Origin: Nymphaea colorata
Taxonomy: Eukaryota > Streptophyta > Magnoliopsida > Nymphaeales > Nymphaeaceae
Direction of reading: 5' to 3'
Assembly: GCF_008831285.2 (NCBI RefSeq)
Contig: NC_045149.1
Location: 19,297,035 to 19,361,034 of the forward strand
Length of the DNA: 64,000 bases
The first letter of the stretch is position 1. Each line of letters starts with the position of its first letter. The notes beneath the pieces are model-generated. The model had not been told where the DNA came from. It made no database searches and saw nothing but the letters and a program-made list of their open reading frames with translations. Positions 48,001 through 62,092 of the stretch are shown in pieces. A program made the translations under genes and the position numbers.

Positions 48001-51000
48001 ATTTTCAAGGAAGAAAGGAAATAAGTTGTAACAAGAAAGCTTTCAGTTGACTTGACTCAATCGATCAACAAATAATAAGCTAAAACCTCTGATGACAAAG
48101 AAATTACTTTTGAAACATAAAATGTGCATGTCAAACCTCAATGCGTGAGACCACACCCTTTGACACTGATATTGTATCTCCTCCAAGGGGATAACCTACG
48201 ACAGTTACTGAATCCTGTAGAATATGATGTTTAAGGATTCAAATGAGCATAAGATCTTAAAATAGAAGTCAGGAAAATAATTATTATGTCAAATAAATCT
48301 CTAGAAGAAATAAAAAAAGAAGAAAAGGGCCACAGCATCGATCCACTCAGGCATGCATGGTGAAATCATAAAGGAAGGCCCAGCTACTGAGAGTAAAAGC
48401 CTTTCAGATCAGCAGCACAATCTTGCCACTTAAAGACGATATCTGAATCTTATTTTTCTAAAAGTATCAGATGAGCAGGAAATGATAAGCTCTATTTCAT
48501 GCTAACAACGCAATTACTTAAGTCTTTGATATAGCACCTTTTATTTTCTAACAAAGTAAAGGACAACATTCCAAAATTATCTACAATTTTCTCAGCCAAA
48601 TTTCAACAAAAAATTAAGTCATTGCTAATATCAATCAACCAGATGAGCTATGAAAACAGTGGTGGCAAGCAAGCAGTAGAAATGTCAAAAAAGTACAATC
48701 ACAACATTTAAAAGACAAAAAAAGCAATATACATCTGGTTGTAAAATTCAGTATTGCTCCCTAGTTGCCTTTTTCATACTTCATCATAACACATATGCTG
48801 TATTCCATGGGTGTTCCTCAACAGTAGACAGGAATCCAGATTTTAAATGCAATACAGGAATCCAGATTTTAAATGCAAAATGCGTTTACTGATCAGTTAG
48901 GTCTGCACAAATTGGAGAATAAAAAAAAAAAAGGTATTTCACCTGAAGACATGGTAAACGACCAAAAGAAAGTGGTTCAGCTCCTTTCCAGAATTCTTCG
49001 CTCTCTACTGATAACAAAGCAATGTCACACTCGATCCCTCGAGCAAGAACCTGCACATTGCAGAGACAGTTTTTAAACATGATAGAAGATTTTTGGACTG
49101 ACATCTACATGCAAAGGCAAGCTTAGCAGCTCGCCCATAACCAAGAAAGTTGCATGGCAGTTAAGTGTTTGGCAGCTAATATTCTGTCAATATAAATTGG
49201 TGTTTAATGCTTGCTAGTAAGATGTCATGTTGCAAACTAGTAATCAGCCTTTTACAAAGAAGCAGTACCAGGAACCAACAAGAAAAACATGTCATCCAGT
49301 ACAATTCCAGTATCCCTTTTACTTTGAACTGGAATGTACATTAAGAGATTATACAAATAAAATTCTGAAAGTTAACATGATATTTTGAAGTCATTCGTAG
49401 GCTTAATATCAGGAGATCATGTGGTCTCCTAGATATTTAAAGGAAAAAATAGAAGGTGGTTTTATGGACAAGCTTTACAGATCCTCGTAAACAGAAAAAT
49501 ATAATTCTTTGACTTAGCCCTTGAAAGTCTGCTTAACCCTTGAAATGAAATCACTAGAAAAAAGGAATGTACCATGTGCTATAGTTATGAAGATCACTAG
49601 TAATAGATGTGGTCATGACCCTGCCTTATCATAGGCCCAGGAACTTTGATGTGGTGCATACCTTCATGGCTTCATCTATACCAGTCTGATGATCATTTCC
49701 AACCAGTCTAATGATTGTTCCAAACAACAACGTTGAGGAATAGAAACCATAATTTACTTTTATATAACTATTCTCCAAAAACAAGGTGCATTTGAGGATT
49801 GCAACGACATTATTATTAGTTAAAAGTTAAACAAATAACTGTTTTTCAGGAACCATCTAATATTTTCCGTTCAAAGATAAAGATAATGAACTTCTTCTCT
49901 GCAGATTAAATTGCTTTCGAATGAATATAAAGGAAAGCAGACAAAAGCTACATGTAATATTTAGGAACTGCCAGAATGACAAAATGAATATACACGGTTG
50001 ACCAAACAAGAACCGATATACATTGCCTGATTCATATGACAAGCATGCATGCAAATGTTCATGCTCATCCAAGTAACTAATAAAACTGAAATTGCAACTA
50101 CAACTTTGCAAGGAAAAAACCAACAAGATTAAAAGCTCAAAAAATGATAAATAACAAACACCAATTAAAAGAACTGACAACCAAAATGGCTAAACTGCCC
50201 TACCTGAAAACACAAAAACCAAACGTTATTTTATGTTTAAGAAATGATACCTTAGCCACAAACTTGGTATCATCTCCTCTGCGTTTTACTTTTACCTGCA
50301 GACAATGGAACAGAAGGTATCGGACAAGGCCTAAGAGAAGAAAGACCAAAAAATCATTAAAAAGAAATATCAGAATGCTCTAAAGTCTAAACATAAATGG
50401 AAATTCTGCCAGTTGTGCAGATACAACTGAAAACCTGAAGGGCTCACAGCCCCAGTATGTGCAGAAGCCTAACAGAAAGTTAAAATTAAGAAAGAAAGTG
50501 CTGTGCCTAAGAATCTCCATCCTGCTAGATCACAACACATAGCCCATTAAATAATTGTAAACAAGTATATAGTTCCAGAGAGGAGCAGTAGGCAATGGGT
50601 TCAAATATTACAAGTATCAAAGGATTTTTTCCCCTCCAAAAGACTATTGGTTCGCACATATATACCTCCATTGAACAGTCACATTTTTCACTAGTGGCTT
50701 CTAGTTTTCCATATTTCACTTGGTCGCTAGAGATACATCATACATCATAAATGTTCAGAATATGCTACATCAGCTTAATAGACAGCATAGTACCTGAGTA
50801 TCATGCTCAACACAATGAGCATTTGTTAACAGTTTCCCATTCCCAATCATGAAAGCACTGCATTAACAACAGTTGGTGACAAATATAAAATCATTAGAAA
50901 CCACGAACTGGTACTTTTCCACTTCAGGAATTTTTACCATATGATTAAGACACAATTCAATACCAATATTAAAATTCTTACAAGTGATTCCGGGAGAGTA

Positions 51001-54000
51001 TATCTTTAGCATATATAAATGTATACTAAATAAGCTGCAATCTGATGTTCAAAATTCAAATACCCCACAAAATTGAATTATCAACTCGACATGTCAAAAT
51101 TTACCTGCCAGTACTTGTGTATTGTCTTTGTTTTTGCCAAGGGAGGGAATAATCTGGAGCGGTGTGTGTGCAAAATACCTAGATAAGTTGAAAGTCATTA
51201 TACAACTGTATATCCCCATCCCATCTAAAAATCAGAAAGACAAATGCTTACAGATACTAAGTATTATCTTAGAATAATTAACATGCAGAAGGATGAGGTA
51301 AGTACATGCAGTCACATCTGGGCATTATCCTGAATGGATTCCCTTCAACCATGTCTCCATTCAAATAACAGATAACTTGCAACTCAGAAGATTTAACAGA
51401 GGTGAACAAGTAATTAACTCAATAAGGCAAAAAAAGGGTCTTCAAGATCTGGAACTTGGGAAAAGATAACACAAACACAATAATAATTTGCTGGCAACTA
51501 GACCATGGGTAGTCTTGGACCGGGTAAAAAGAATAATTTGATTTTTGCACGTCGTTCACAAAAATTTCCCAATTTCCTGGAGCATGGTCAAATAAGTAAG
51601 AAAACAAAATCTATTCTGCACACTAACGAAGATTGAATGTCCAGTAGTGGCTGAAAAAATAACAATAACAAGAAACCAAATATGACAAAGAGGCAGAGTA
51701 TGAGTTTTGAAATAGCAATACCTTAACAACAGCATTCAAGAAAGTTGAATCTTGTAAACCAGTTGCTTCATTAACCTAGAAAAGAGTCAAGCACTTTCAG
51801 AAGCTTACTGAAGAATCTAACAAACCAATAAACAACAAAACTACAAGCATTTCAAACTGCTAAGCCATTCATGGCTTACAGAAAACCAATACATGCATAA
51901 AAGGAAGATTTAGATGAGGTATCCAATAACATTAGAACAATGTGCAACAAGTGTGAACACAAAAAGCACGTACGCTAGCCATTTATGATCATCGGTTTAT
52001 GAAATAATAAATTTTGAATCCAAAGACGGCTATATGAATGATGCAGCAAGATTTGGTTGAACAGATGCGTAAATACATCTAGGCTCATATCATTAAATAC
52101 TCAAAAAGAGATCCCATAGATTGGTTCCACATGCCAACATCTAGTCAGCTTTGGCAGACCCTTCATGATATTGCCATTTCTAGATGTTGTGTAACTTGTA
52201 GCATAAACAGTTTGTGAGTATTACAAAAAATTCAGAAAAAAAACCTGGTACTCTCTTACAAAAATTGAAAAAAAAATTAGAAAGGTGAAACAGAGTGCAT
52301 GGAGATCATTACTGACAAGAGTTTTAGGTTGAGGACCATAAGGTTCAGACATAATCTTGTGGATGGCATCATAGCTTTTGCAGTTAAGCTTCAATGAACC
52401 ACAAATGGTAGCCTAATAACATTATCACATACTATATCATTTGCAGATGATCTGCAGTGCGGTACAGTTGAAAATTTTTAATAGGGAGTAAACAACAAGC
52501 ACATCACGAAGGTAGATGCATAAGCTAAACTGCAGAGGGTACTAAGAATGTAAATGATTGTGAAAGAGATGAAGATGTGTCAAAAGGAACTTGGATAAAG
52601 GGGGTGGTCACAGAGGTCTAAAAGTAAGAGAAGCAATTTCTAATAAGCATCTAGAGCATTATGAAATGACAAAGGTAATCTACTATACACCTAACCATAT
52701 ATTATTATATATCCATAAGCACATTATAGTATGCCATGATGCTATAGAAGATTGACTCTGAGGACCTGTAAAGAAGCATCATCATAGTCTTCCATTTGCA
52801 GAATTTTGTACATACAAGTGGGGGAATAGCTAGTGGAATTAAATATATAAAGAAGAATTACTCTAATTCAGAAAAAATATAAGATGTTGAGCAATCAAGC
52901 ACTCTTATCTTTGTATACTCTGTGGGTCTATAACAACCTTGTTGATACCATGATAGTGTACTCCAGGCTACAGACTGCTTGGTAGGCCAATGTTTCAGTG
53001 ACATTTTGTTCCAAAATATCTAGCCGCTACATTTCTGCAGGAAAAGCCCCGGCATGCCTCAGAAAGAACACAATGATCTATACATAAGTAACCTACATTT
53101 TCCAATTCCCATCACCATGTCTCATGATCATCATAGTAATGTCACCTTCTCCATCCTTTTCTTTGCTTTATTATCTAGAGTCATCATTGCCATCTTTACC
53201 ATCCATCGCTCAACAGTATTATCTTTCTCCTCAATATTTTTGCCAAGACCAACCATGATGTTCTTATTTTCCTTGACCCTCACAACTCCACCTTACACAC
53301 TGTTTATGTCTCTCTGAGATGGTCTAGGAATAACTATGTGTGATGGTGCCATGAAGCTGAATTTTCCACTACATGATAAAAAAAGAAGGTTTAGCACTTG
53401 GGATGCCATGTTAGCATCACAGTAAAAGAGGAACCCTGAACAGTTGATGTGCAGGTTGGGCTCTTCTTTGTCTAAAACAGACCAGATCAATGCACCCTCA
53501 AATACATGTGCAGAGCTTATTCATGTTTCAGCATCCAACCTTCAATCAAGAGCAGGAAGACAAAAATTCATCAATAAAAGTGTTATATTACCAACTCGTT
53601 GCTAACTTTTTTTTCTCTAATTTCCCAAAGTCATGAACGAGAACAATTTCTGTGTCCCAGACTCCCAGTACGCACTACAACAGAACAAAACAATTACACA
53701 ACTACAATCAGTTTTGCATCACTTACATCTATCCTAGTGCTAGTATTAAAACTTGTTTTATGTGACTCCCAAATCCAAGAGAGACCAAAAATTCACAAGC
53801 AACCCCATGTATGCTTCATCCAATTAACATACTGAAAATGTCCCAGCTAGGTCAAGTTGAAATCGGGAAATACTTTGCTCTGTGACCACTGCCTTTTGCA
53901 ATTTTCTACTTCCATGGCTGCTGGCCAGACACTTTTTACATTTGTAGGGTTCCTTGAAGCTCATGCAGAACAACTTTGTGCTTCAACAATGCTGACTCCA

Positions 54001-55782
54001 ATTTAACAGTGAATGCCATAAGTGCTGCAAAATTTGATCTCATTTTTGCCCATCAAATACCTATATAGATCATCACCCCCTATAACACATCCCTCAACAT
54101 CCAATGTTTGTATCATTCTAATAAAATATAAGCATGGTAAAAGCATCTTTGAATTATTTGTATTTGAGCAAATTTCTCTTAGAAATTTATGAAAATATAC
54201 AGAATATGCATGGCTTGAACATATATGCACAAAATGAAGGATAAGTCTGATATTCTAAAAATTAAAGCATCTAGAGAAGTGGTGAGAAAGAAAATAAATA
54301 CTGCTAGCCCTTTTTCATACATTGCTAACCAATACATAAATATAGATAATGGATAAACTCACCTGCTGCTCTTTATTATCATATACAAAATTTTGTTTGT
54401 CCTTTTTCTGCACACCAAGTTCTCTAAATAATGTTGATTGTGAACGACCCGTCTCCCCTTTCGCACCATCAGGAGCATCTTTGGATCTACCAGAACCTCT
54501 CCTTTGGGAGACAACTCTAACCTGGTGTTTTACAACAAATATTTGAAGCAAGGGCTCAAGAATGACAACTACAAAAGCAAATAAAAAGATATCTGAGTCA
54601 TGAGTGCAAATGTCGGATAAGTTTGCATCATAGAAATTCTATTGTGGTTTTTCATTCTCAGTGTACAATATCTTCATTTTAAAGAAGAATCACCTATAAT
54701 CAGATACAATAGCAGAGAGAGATAGAGAGAGAGGGGAGGGGGAGCTAGGGAGGGAGACAGAGGCATCCACTGGTCTGAATGCATGTAAAAATTGGACAAA
54801 CGGTCAGACAAAACCTAGAGTGAGGATGTCTCACTGCCTACTGTTTCTACACTGTAACAACAGGAGAAAGAGCCTTTGCTCTTATGCAGTTGCAAGCTTG
54901 ACTATGATTAAAAAAATATATATGAATCCTTCAGCATCTGCAAATACAAACAATAAGAACCCGCAGATCACATCTCGCATAAGTTATGTAATGTAAATAT
55001 ACAACAGAGGAATGCCAGATCATGCCACATTAGAATATGCCGCTACTCATATATGCAGCTAATGTGCACGAGCTGCTAAATGTGTTTTTTGTCGATATAG
55101 ATCAACATGACGCTTGACTGAGCGAGCAAATCGATTTTTTTCAATTTGTCAAACCAACTCGAAGCAATTCTTGGAAGATCATAATGCCAGCACTGACATT
55201 GGATTCTATCCTTGGAGGAATCTCAAAATGCTATCAGTTTCTATTCCAGGATTTCCGTTAAACTGCAATTTGAGTCTCTGCTTTCTTCATTCATGTTCTT
55301 CTCTAACCAACCAAATACATATATAGATATTCCTCCACGAACGCGCTTCCTCGTATCCAGACCCCGAACGTCATCTTCGTTACTTAGATTTCATTATGAA
55401 GAAAAAGACAACTCTCAAGTGTATTAAAGAACCAAATGATACGAATACAACCACATGGACTTGCCACTCCTCAATAAATCAATTAAAGAAAGACCAATTC
55501 TCCGACTCATTGGTTTTCATATGCCCAATAAAAACAAATCCCCTCCGGAGTCCTCGAAACAGCATCAAAAAGATTCTTGAAAGGCAAGACTAGCGGAAGA
55601 GAAATAAGAAGATAACAATGAAGTTAAATGCAAGAAAAATCTACCTGCTGCTTCGCCCTTCTGCAGCATCTCCTTGACACCGGAACTGGCTTTCCGACAA
55701 AACTTCGGACCAGCTGCGTCGACGAAACGCGGTGGCAGTTATCGGAGAATGAGAGGAAGGAGAGGTGGGCACACGTCGCCAT
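42031..55782 (-). CDS. DEG2: DEG2 (DegP2), chloroplast Deg/HtrA serine protease, 21 coding exons, 603 aa
   Basis: Exons in order: 55,645-55,782, 54,363-54,521, 51,722-51,775, 51,105-51,178, 50,794-50,857, 50,251-50,295, 48,943-49,050, 48,137-48,214, 47,682-47,748, 47,434-47,492, 46,946-47,045, 46,316-46,395, 44,006-44,062, 43,356-43,459, 43,167-43,254, 42,995-43,080, 42,845-42,869, 42,637-42,708, 42,514-42,564, 42,371-42,431, 42,031-42,272. The total is 1,812 nt in frame. The first ~70 residues are rich in Ser/Arg, like a transit peptide. The trypsin-like domain keeps its triad: His156 (TNAHCVEH), Asp187 (ECDIALLSV) and Ser265 ([10 protein letters not shown]). PDZ1 starts near 343 ([20 protein letters not shown]), and a PDZ-like tail ends LLEPYVD and [10 protein letters not shown], the DEG2 signature. 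DEG2 acts on the stromal side of thylakoids in photosystem II protein turnover. Intron 19 has a GC donor and exon 17 is only 25 nt. A GATAAGG I-box-like motif lies upstream at 55,849-55,855; I saw no TATA box. Confidence 0.95.
48829..48880. repeat. Tandem duplication of about 25 bp in DEG2 intron 7
   Basis: ACAGGAATCCAGATTTTAAA occurs twice head-to-tail, with TGCAAT and TGCAAA following. It is a small intronic duplication with no visible function. Confidence 0.8.
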
Positions 55783-58700
55783 TTTCAAGCAGTTGAGACA
55801 GGAAGATAGAGTAGAGAAGCGGGCGCGCTAAGCATCGAGCGGAACCCGCCTTATCCGCTGCTCGAACGAAACATGTAGGAGATAAAATCGTTTATCGGAT
55901 CCAAACCCGTAAATGTTTCGTCCAAGCTGGACGAATTAAGCAGATCTCTTATCGGAAACTTTTCACTCCGTGTCCAATCGTTTAACCATAATTGCTAATG
56001 GTGCCTCTTTCTACGATATGTGGTCAAATGTCAACTTACTTGCATTTCATCATTTTGCCAGTGTAATAATTTTTTGAGAAGTCATTCATCTGGAAAAAAG
56101 AAAAAATAAGTTTTTTAAGCAACCTTATGTTTCAGAAAAATAGCTCTTATTAGAAAAGATAGATACTTGATGTACTGTTTTTTTGGCTTATGAGGAAACT
56201 ATTACTTCTGAGGAAAAGTTCTCTTTTTGGTGTCTTTCAGAAATTCAGTTCATATCGATTCGTTTTTATAATACTGATCGACCCGAATCGAACTTGAGGC
56301 CAACCGTGGCATTTAGGAACCTCAATCTACTAGAGAGGTAATGATACGTTGATCCTTCTAAATATGGGAATCAAGAAAGCGATTAGACAACCCAAATTTA
56401 CGCATTCTAAGAGAATGAATCGTCGAAATAAACATTTGAGGAACTGTTGGGTACTAATGGAAGTATGGAACCGATGAACTGTCTTTCACATTTTAAATCT
56501 TAAATATGTAGTTGTGGTGTGGGAAAGTTACCTTGCTCATTTGATTCCTATGAACACTATGCTTTTGTGTCATTAATAGTGAAATATGAAATATCAAAAT
56601 AAATGTACGTTGTCTCATAACTAGAAGCAAACACAACCTTCAACCGTGGAAAACACAAGCTTTTGACCATGGGAATCTATTTTGTATGTACGTTAAATCC
56701 ATGACTACATGGTACAATATTTTGAATCTTTAATGACTTGAAACCATATTTTTTTGTTTCTGCCAACGTTAGACCATAAAACATGTCTATGTAATTAGAT
56801 TGAGCCGGTGCAACTTGTCTTTTGATCTTTATCTAGCCATCTGGCTAAAAATCAATGCTCATGTTTTCAGTTGATTATTGCGATTCATAGGAGCTTTGAG
56901 TTAAGTCCGTTGAAAGGTAAATGAAAGAAAACCAAGGATTTTATTCAGCACTTCAATGAACCACGCCTACCTTCCCGTCATAACTTTGATCAACCTATTC
57001 AGAACGTTTAATTGGATTTTGTTTATTTTTGCGAACGTGGTTTTTCTTGCCAAAGCCAAAAAAATAAAATGAAAGTCTTCAGTTTGTGTGTGGACGGACC
57101 CAATCATAATGGCTCTACACATCCATGGATTCCAGGTGTTTTTTGAGCAGCAAGAAGCCAGATTGATTAGGCTGGCCTAGATTAGGCATAGAGCTCGAAC
57201 ATTCTAATTGTTTTTTCCTTAATCAAACATGAAGCCTCCAATGCTTATGTTGCCAACGATGGTTAGATCATCATCAACAGAAGGATTAGTGATTATCTTA
57301 AAAGGAAAAGGCATGAAGGAAACTTGCCAGACAACGATTATGCAGGACCGAATCTATCAAATGCTTATGTTGAAAAGAAAATATAAGCCATAAAATCATC
57401 CTCTTGACCGCCCCCACCAACACGCATAAGCATGTAAGAATTTGCCTTCATAACACTGTAACACAATCTATGTGGGACAAATGGATGAAACCTACCTCGG
57501 AACAGGCTTCCACCAGGTGCCTTTGAAAATCGAATTGCCTATAGATGTAATAATTCACACTTTTAATGGCACGTACGTCAGTGTTATAGAAGTTTATCTC
57601 AATATTTGAGACAAATTCATGAAACACCAAACACCCCCTTGAGGACCATAACGAAATACTAAGATCTCCCTGTCGAGTTTTTTCTCATTAGAGAAGCAAA
57701 ACTGCAGTCGCAACATTTAAGGAGACAAAATTTGCTTTATTTTAAGATAATGTCCTGCAATCACGCAACAAACTTTGCTTATAATGACTCCACGCCTCTC
57801 TGTCCCTCTGTCTCTCCACGCCAGGACGAATTTCCAGTCCATGAGGCACAGTGGGAGGGGTGATCACTGATCGGTCTATAGGAAATGCTTGATTACGTTT
57901 CTTGACCAAGCTCGTACTTGAAGCTAGACGAACATGTTAAATAGCAAGTCCTTTCTGCGAGACCAACTCAGTGAAGAATTTCAAAAACACAAAGACACGA
58001 GCACATCATAGAAGACGACCAGGTCAATCGTGACATGGAAACGTAGATATTCTAGCTTATGTAAAGGTTCCCCATAAACAGTCCACATAGACGGCAAACA
58101 AAAATCTTGACTGTAATGAATAATTAAATATATGGAATGCCTAACATAAAAAAATCTGTCATCCATCATTTGTTGAATAATGATCTCCAATGCTAAATTG
58201 GTTAAACAAGAAGAAAGAAAAGCATTCACATTTACATGCATCCCAAAGGATGTTGCACTCCCTAAGATTTGTAAGGGGAATGAAAATGTATGCTCCCCTG
58301 AACCAAGACAAGTTTCGGGGGTTAATGATAACTGCAACTCACAGGCCACATAAAGGCATAAGACCAACTGCAGGAAATATGCAGCTATGGGCAGGCTGAG
58401 TAGTGGACATTTGTGGGAAGGGGAACAAATTAAAGAATATTTGATGTATCGCGCGAATGGTACTATTTCCAAGGATACCACGGTCACTCACGTGCAATTG
58501 CTGTTTATTAGAACCAAAAGGCTGAACCATGGACATAAACAGCAAGGGCTACAGGGTGAGCCCAATTTGATCTCAGGTGAGTTGGGTCAGGCTCGACCGA
58601 GGTGAATGAGGCTTCAGGGTATGATGACCCACTTTGAAAGCCCTGTGGCTACCGACCAACTAACACAAGGTTTACTTTTCTAGATACCATTGATTGGTCT

Positions 58701-58985
58701 GCTACCACTAAATCCAATGTATTCCCATCCACCATCAAACTGGCAAGACACATATATATAATCTTGCCTTTGAACCAACTACAAGCAGAAAGATGATCTA
58801 TTATTCCTGAAAATAAAGGTTATCAGTTCATTAGAAGAGTACATGAAAAGTTACAACAGAGAGAGAGAGAGAGAGAGAGAATATACACACTAAAGGAATT
58901 ACCTTGAGCTCTTCCCTTCAAAACAATCCCTCCTACCAATCTTCAATCTTGTCAATTTGCATAACAAGAGCTAACTGTAAAATGA
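55783..58985. other. Spacer between the MED19 3' end and the DEG2 start
   Basis: The first few hundred bases beyond 55,782 are the DEG2 promoter. Both neighbours are on the minus strand, so the right part holds the MED19 3' untranslated region. An unexplained minus-strand open frame of 168 codons lies at 57,981-58,487. It has several hydrophobic stretches but no family resemblance. A (GA)n tract sits at 58,858-58,880. Confidence 0.55.
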
Positions 58986-61900
58986 TCAGCTCTTCTCTTT
59001 TGTCAGTCCAATATCATCACCCCTGGAGTCCCTATGCTGCAAGTCCAGTCAATAGATGTCATAGATGCACTATCATTATTCAAGGAAATCATTAGTCGAG
59101 CAGATCAGTTTAGTATGCTCTAGCCCCTTGTGCACAAATGATAAACCTAGCAAAACATCTCTCCAGGAATCAATCAACCCTTCAGTACTACAAAGTACAA
59201 ACATCACATCCTGATAGCGACATCTCTAGGTTCTAATGTTGAACCATTTGTGAAGTTCAACTAAGTAGGTGTTGGGGCATGCATAAATGCAATCTTGTGA
59301 ACCACAAGCGTACGTACTTATTCAAAGAGAACATTCCAGTATAAACCAAGACCCATAATCCAAGTACTAGAACAATGAAAGTGGCAAACTAACGATAGCA
59401 TATTATGTCACTTCAGTTTGAATAAGTATAGGACATATGTTTGAGACAAGATGAAGAGTGTGCCAGTCTCTCACCTTCTTTTTCTTGTGTTTGTGAGAAT
59501 CAGTGGCATCTCCATTCTCCTCATGCCTTCTTTTCTGAAACATAATCAATGTTGGTGACTATACAACGCCTGAAAAGAAAAAATTAGGAACAGCCAGCCT
59601 GCTTACCTTTTCGTGATGCTTCCTTGAGTGATCATCACCACCTTCATGATTTCCGCTTCCATCTTTCTTACTCTTCTCTCTATCTTTGTCTTTACTCTTT
59701 TCCTTGTCACGATGTTTGTGTTTCTTATGCTCCCGGTCCTTCTCTTTGTCCCTGTCCTTGTGTTTTTTATGTTTCTTTTCCTTGTCTTTAGAATCAGCAG
59801 TAGACTTCCCACTTGCAGTAGGAATTCCTTTCTCTGCCTGTCCAAAAAAATGAAAAACCAAAAGAAAAAGAAAGGAAAGAAGAGTGATAAGGTGCCACAT
59901 CAAAAAAACCCCAAGAACTCCATGATTACCATTGACAAGACTTACAGCAGGCAGCTCGACTGGTTCAGTCTCCCTCAATTGGAAAGCCTGTCTTAGAGTG
60001 TCCAAGTCAAATGGTTGAATGCTTGAATCAATGTTTTGCACATACAGCGCATTATTAAAGAGCTGATCGAGTTCCATTCCTTCCCCTTTTCTGATTTCTG
60101 TGTCACCCACCACATTGTAAAGATAATGTGTGTCTGAAATTGATGAGGGCAGAGCCCTCTTGCAAAAGAAATTATGATGAGGCAACAACTTGTAGTGGTT
60201 CAGAAGATCCATTGCACCCGTAAGTTCCCTAGGTCCTGAAAATCCAAACAAACACGAGTTAACATACAAAGAAACATCATCAAGAGACCCGTGAAGCCAA
60301 TTCAAGGCCTGCTAAAATAATTAAAAATCAATGTTCTTTTACATGCATAACCAATTGTCAAAGAAAATAGCTGCTGAATCAAGTGCAGGTGTTTAAAAAA
60401 TCTTCATACTAGAAATCAAGCAAATCCATTTAGCATAGATGTGAACGTCACTTGCCAATATTCTTCATGAAAAAAAAATGAATGACATAGATTGTATTGA
60501 ATATCACAAGGTCAATATAGCCAAAGAATGGTCCATTCTAAGTGGCTAAGATCAAAAGGACAGTGCATTTGGATCATCAAATACTAAAACTTAAGGTCGT
60601 AAACAAACTTAAGTTATGGAGTTCCAGATCCTGAGTCACACGTACAAAAGCAGGCAAGATGCAAATATCAAGCAATACCATAATCAGTTAAAAAAATTTC
60701 ACACGGGTACCTGGGAAATCCTAAAGTACCAGTACCCATATGCGGGTACATATACGGGGAGAAGTTTTAAGCAAACTCTGCTCTGTTATTATATTTCTGA
60801 GCTGCATATAACCCCATGAAATGACATAATTTGAGATACAAAAATAATTTTGCTTTAATATTGAATGCTCTGTGGCATGTTGCACACACACACACACACA
60901 CACACACCCTGCCATAGGCAAGCAGTCGCAGTTCATCTCCTGGGTCAAGAAGGATCACTACTGATTCACTAGGTGTTCTACCGTTATTCCCACAAGGGTT
61001 CAGCTTCAGGACTTGGTTATCCACTTGACTCAATTGATTTTTTTTTTTTTTTGGCGGTGGGGTTGTACTTGTAGACGAGATCTAACCAAAGAAATAACTA
61101 TGTTCTTGAATAATCCTACTATATTTAAGGGTATCTTGGCCATACAGGCATGCACATATAGAATAAGGTCCTAAAAGCTACAGTAAAATGGTAAAGAAAC
61201 CAATTTACCGCTGTTAAAAACAAACTATCTAAAGGAAAACAGGACAACTAGGTGCTTAAGCAAAGGTGCAGTTCCCCCCCATGTTCCACACACACACACA
61301 CCCTGCCATATCCCTGCAGGCCAGCACCCACAAAATTGCTGTGCCCATACCTGCATCCCTATACCTGTGCCCGAGCCCATACCGGAACCCATGTGACTTA
61401 GCTTAGGACTGAGAAAGAACACTCCATGGAATAACATAACATAATAAGGTGATTGCATTAAAGACTAGTCTCTTGAAGTTCAATATATCTCATCTTATAT
61501 TTTACCTGCCCTTAGTCTTATGCTAAAAATGGCAGCCTTTTACAGTTTACACATCTAACAAAAAAGTTCATTTCACATTCAGCCAATTGTATGAATAATA
61601 ATTCTCAGCATGTGCCTGAAAGACTCTAAAGCCAATAAACCCTAACTTATTATAGGAAACTAATTCCACTGGATAATTGTTTTATATGCAATATTGTGAC
61701 ATTTGACCAATTTTGTCTATGCAAATGTTCCATTTATGCCTTGTCAGATCTTCGGGTTTGTACCTAATCAACTGTCCTTTCAAACTTGCTGACTCATGCT
61801 GAAACTCCCAAGATTTTTTCTGATGTAAAGAATTTGCTAGGCAGATGCAATGCTCATAAGAACAATTGCAGCCTATACATGAGGTGAGCCAAGCTAGAAC

Positions 61901-62084
61901 CTGGGCTGCTCAAGCTGGTTAAGCTTATGAATGAACTTGGTTTGTTTATTAAATAAACAGAATAGAAGCTAAGCTAAAGTTTTCCACTAACAGCTTGCCT
62001 CTTGTGTTTCCCTACATCTCAGTGTGCATTCAATAAATAAAATAGCTTACCTCTTCCAAACTTCATACCTTCTGCATCCATCAT
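58986..62084 (-). CDS. MED19: Mediator complex subunit 19 (MED19), five coding exons, 221 aa
   Basis: Coding exons are 62,051-62,084, 59,946-60,235, 59,607-59,837, 59,475-59,534 and 58,986-59,036. The total is 666 nt in frame with GT-AG introns. MED19 is a head-module subunit of Mediator, linking transcription factors to RNA polymerase II in the nucleus. The conserved core (about 8-108) has KFGRGPRELTG, YKLLPHHNFFCKRALPSSIS, HYLYNVVGDTEIRKGEGMEL, IQPFDLDTLRQAFQLRETEP and VELPA. A very lysine-rich, charged region follows (109-205, with KDKEKKHKKHKDRDKEKDRE), probably nuclear-localising. The length equals what I recall for the Arabidopsis protein. The last exon (HRDSRGDDIGLTKEKS) aligns in length with the usual tail but is divergent, so it is the least certain part. 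Reading through the exon 5 donor would give an alternative stop at 59,403. Two ATGs (62,084 and 62,081) are adjacent. The coding start lies in an exon with a splice acceptor at 62,093, so an untranslated first exon should lie further right. Confidence 0.92.
60884..60906. repeat. (CA)n microsatellite in the MED19 first coding intron
   Basis: A run of alternating C and A, followed by CCTGCCATA. A shorter (CA)n run followed by the same CCTGCCATA lies at about 61,289-61,310 in the same intron, suggesting a duplicated segment. Confidence 0.8.
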
Positions 62085-62092
62085 TAGATTAT

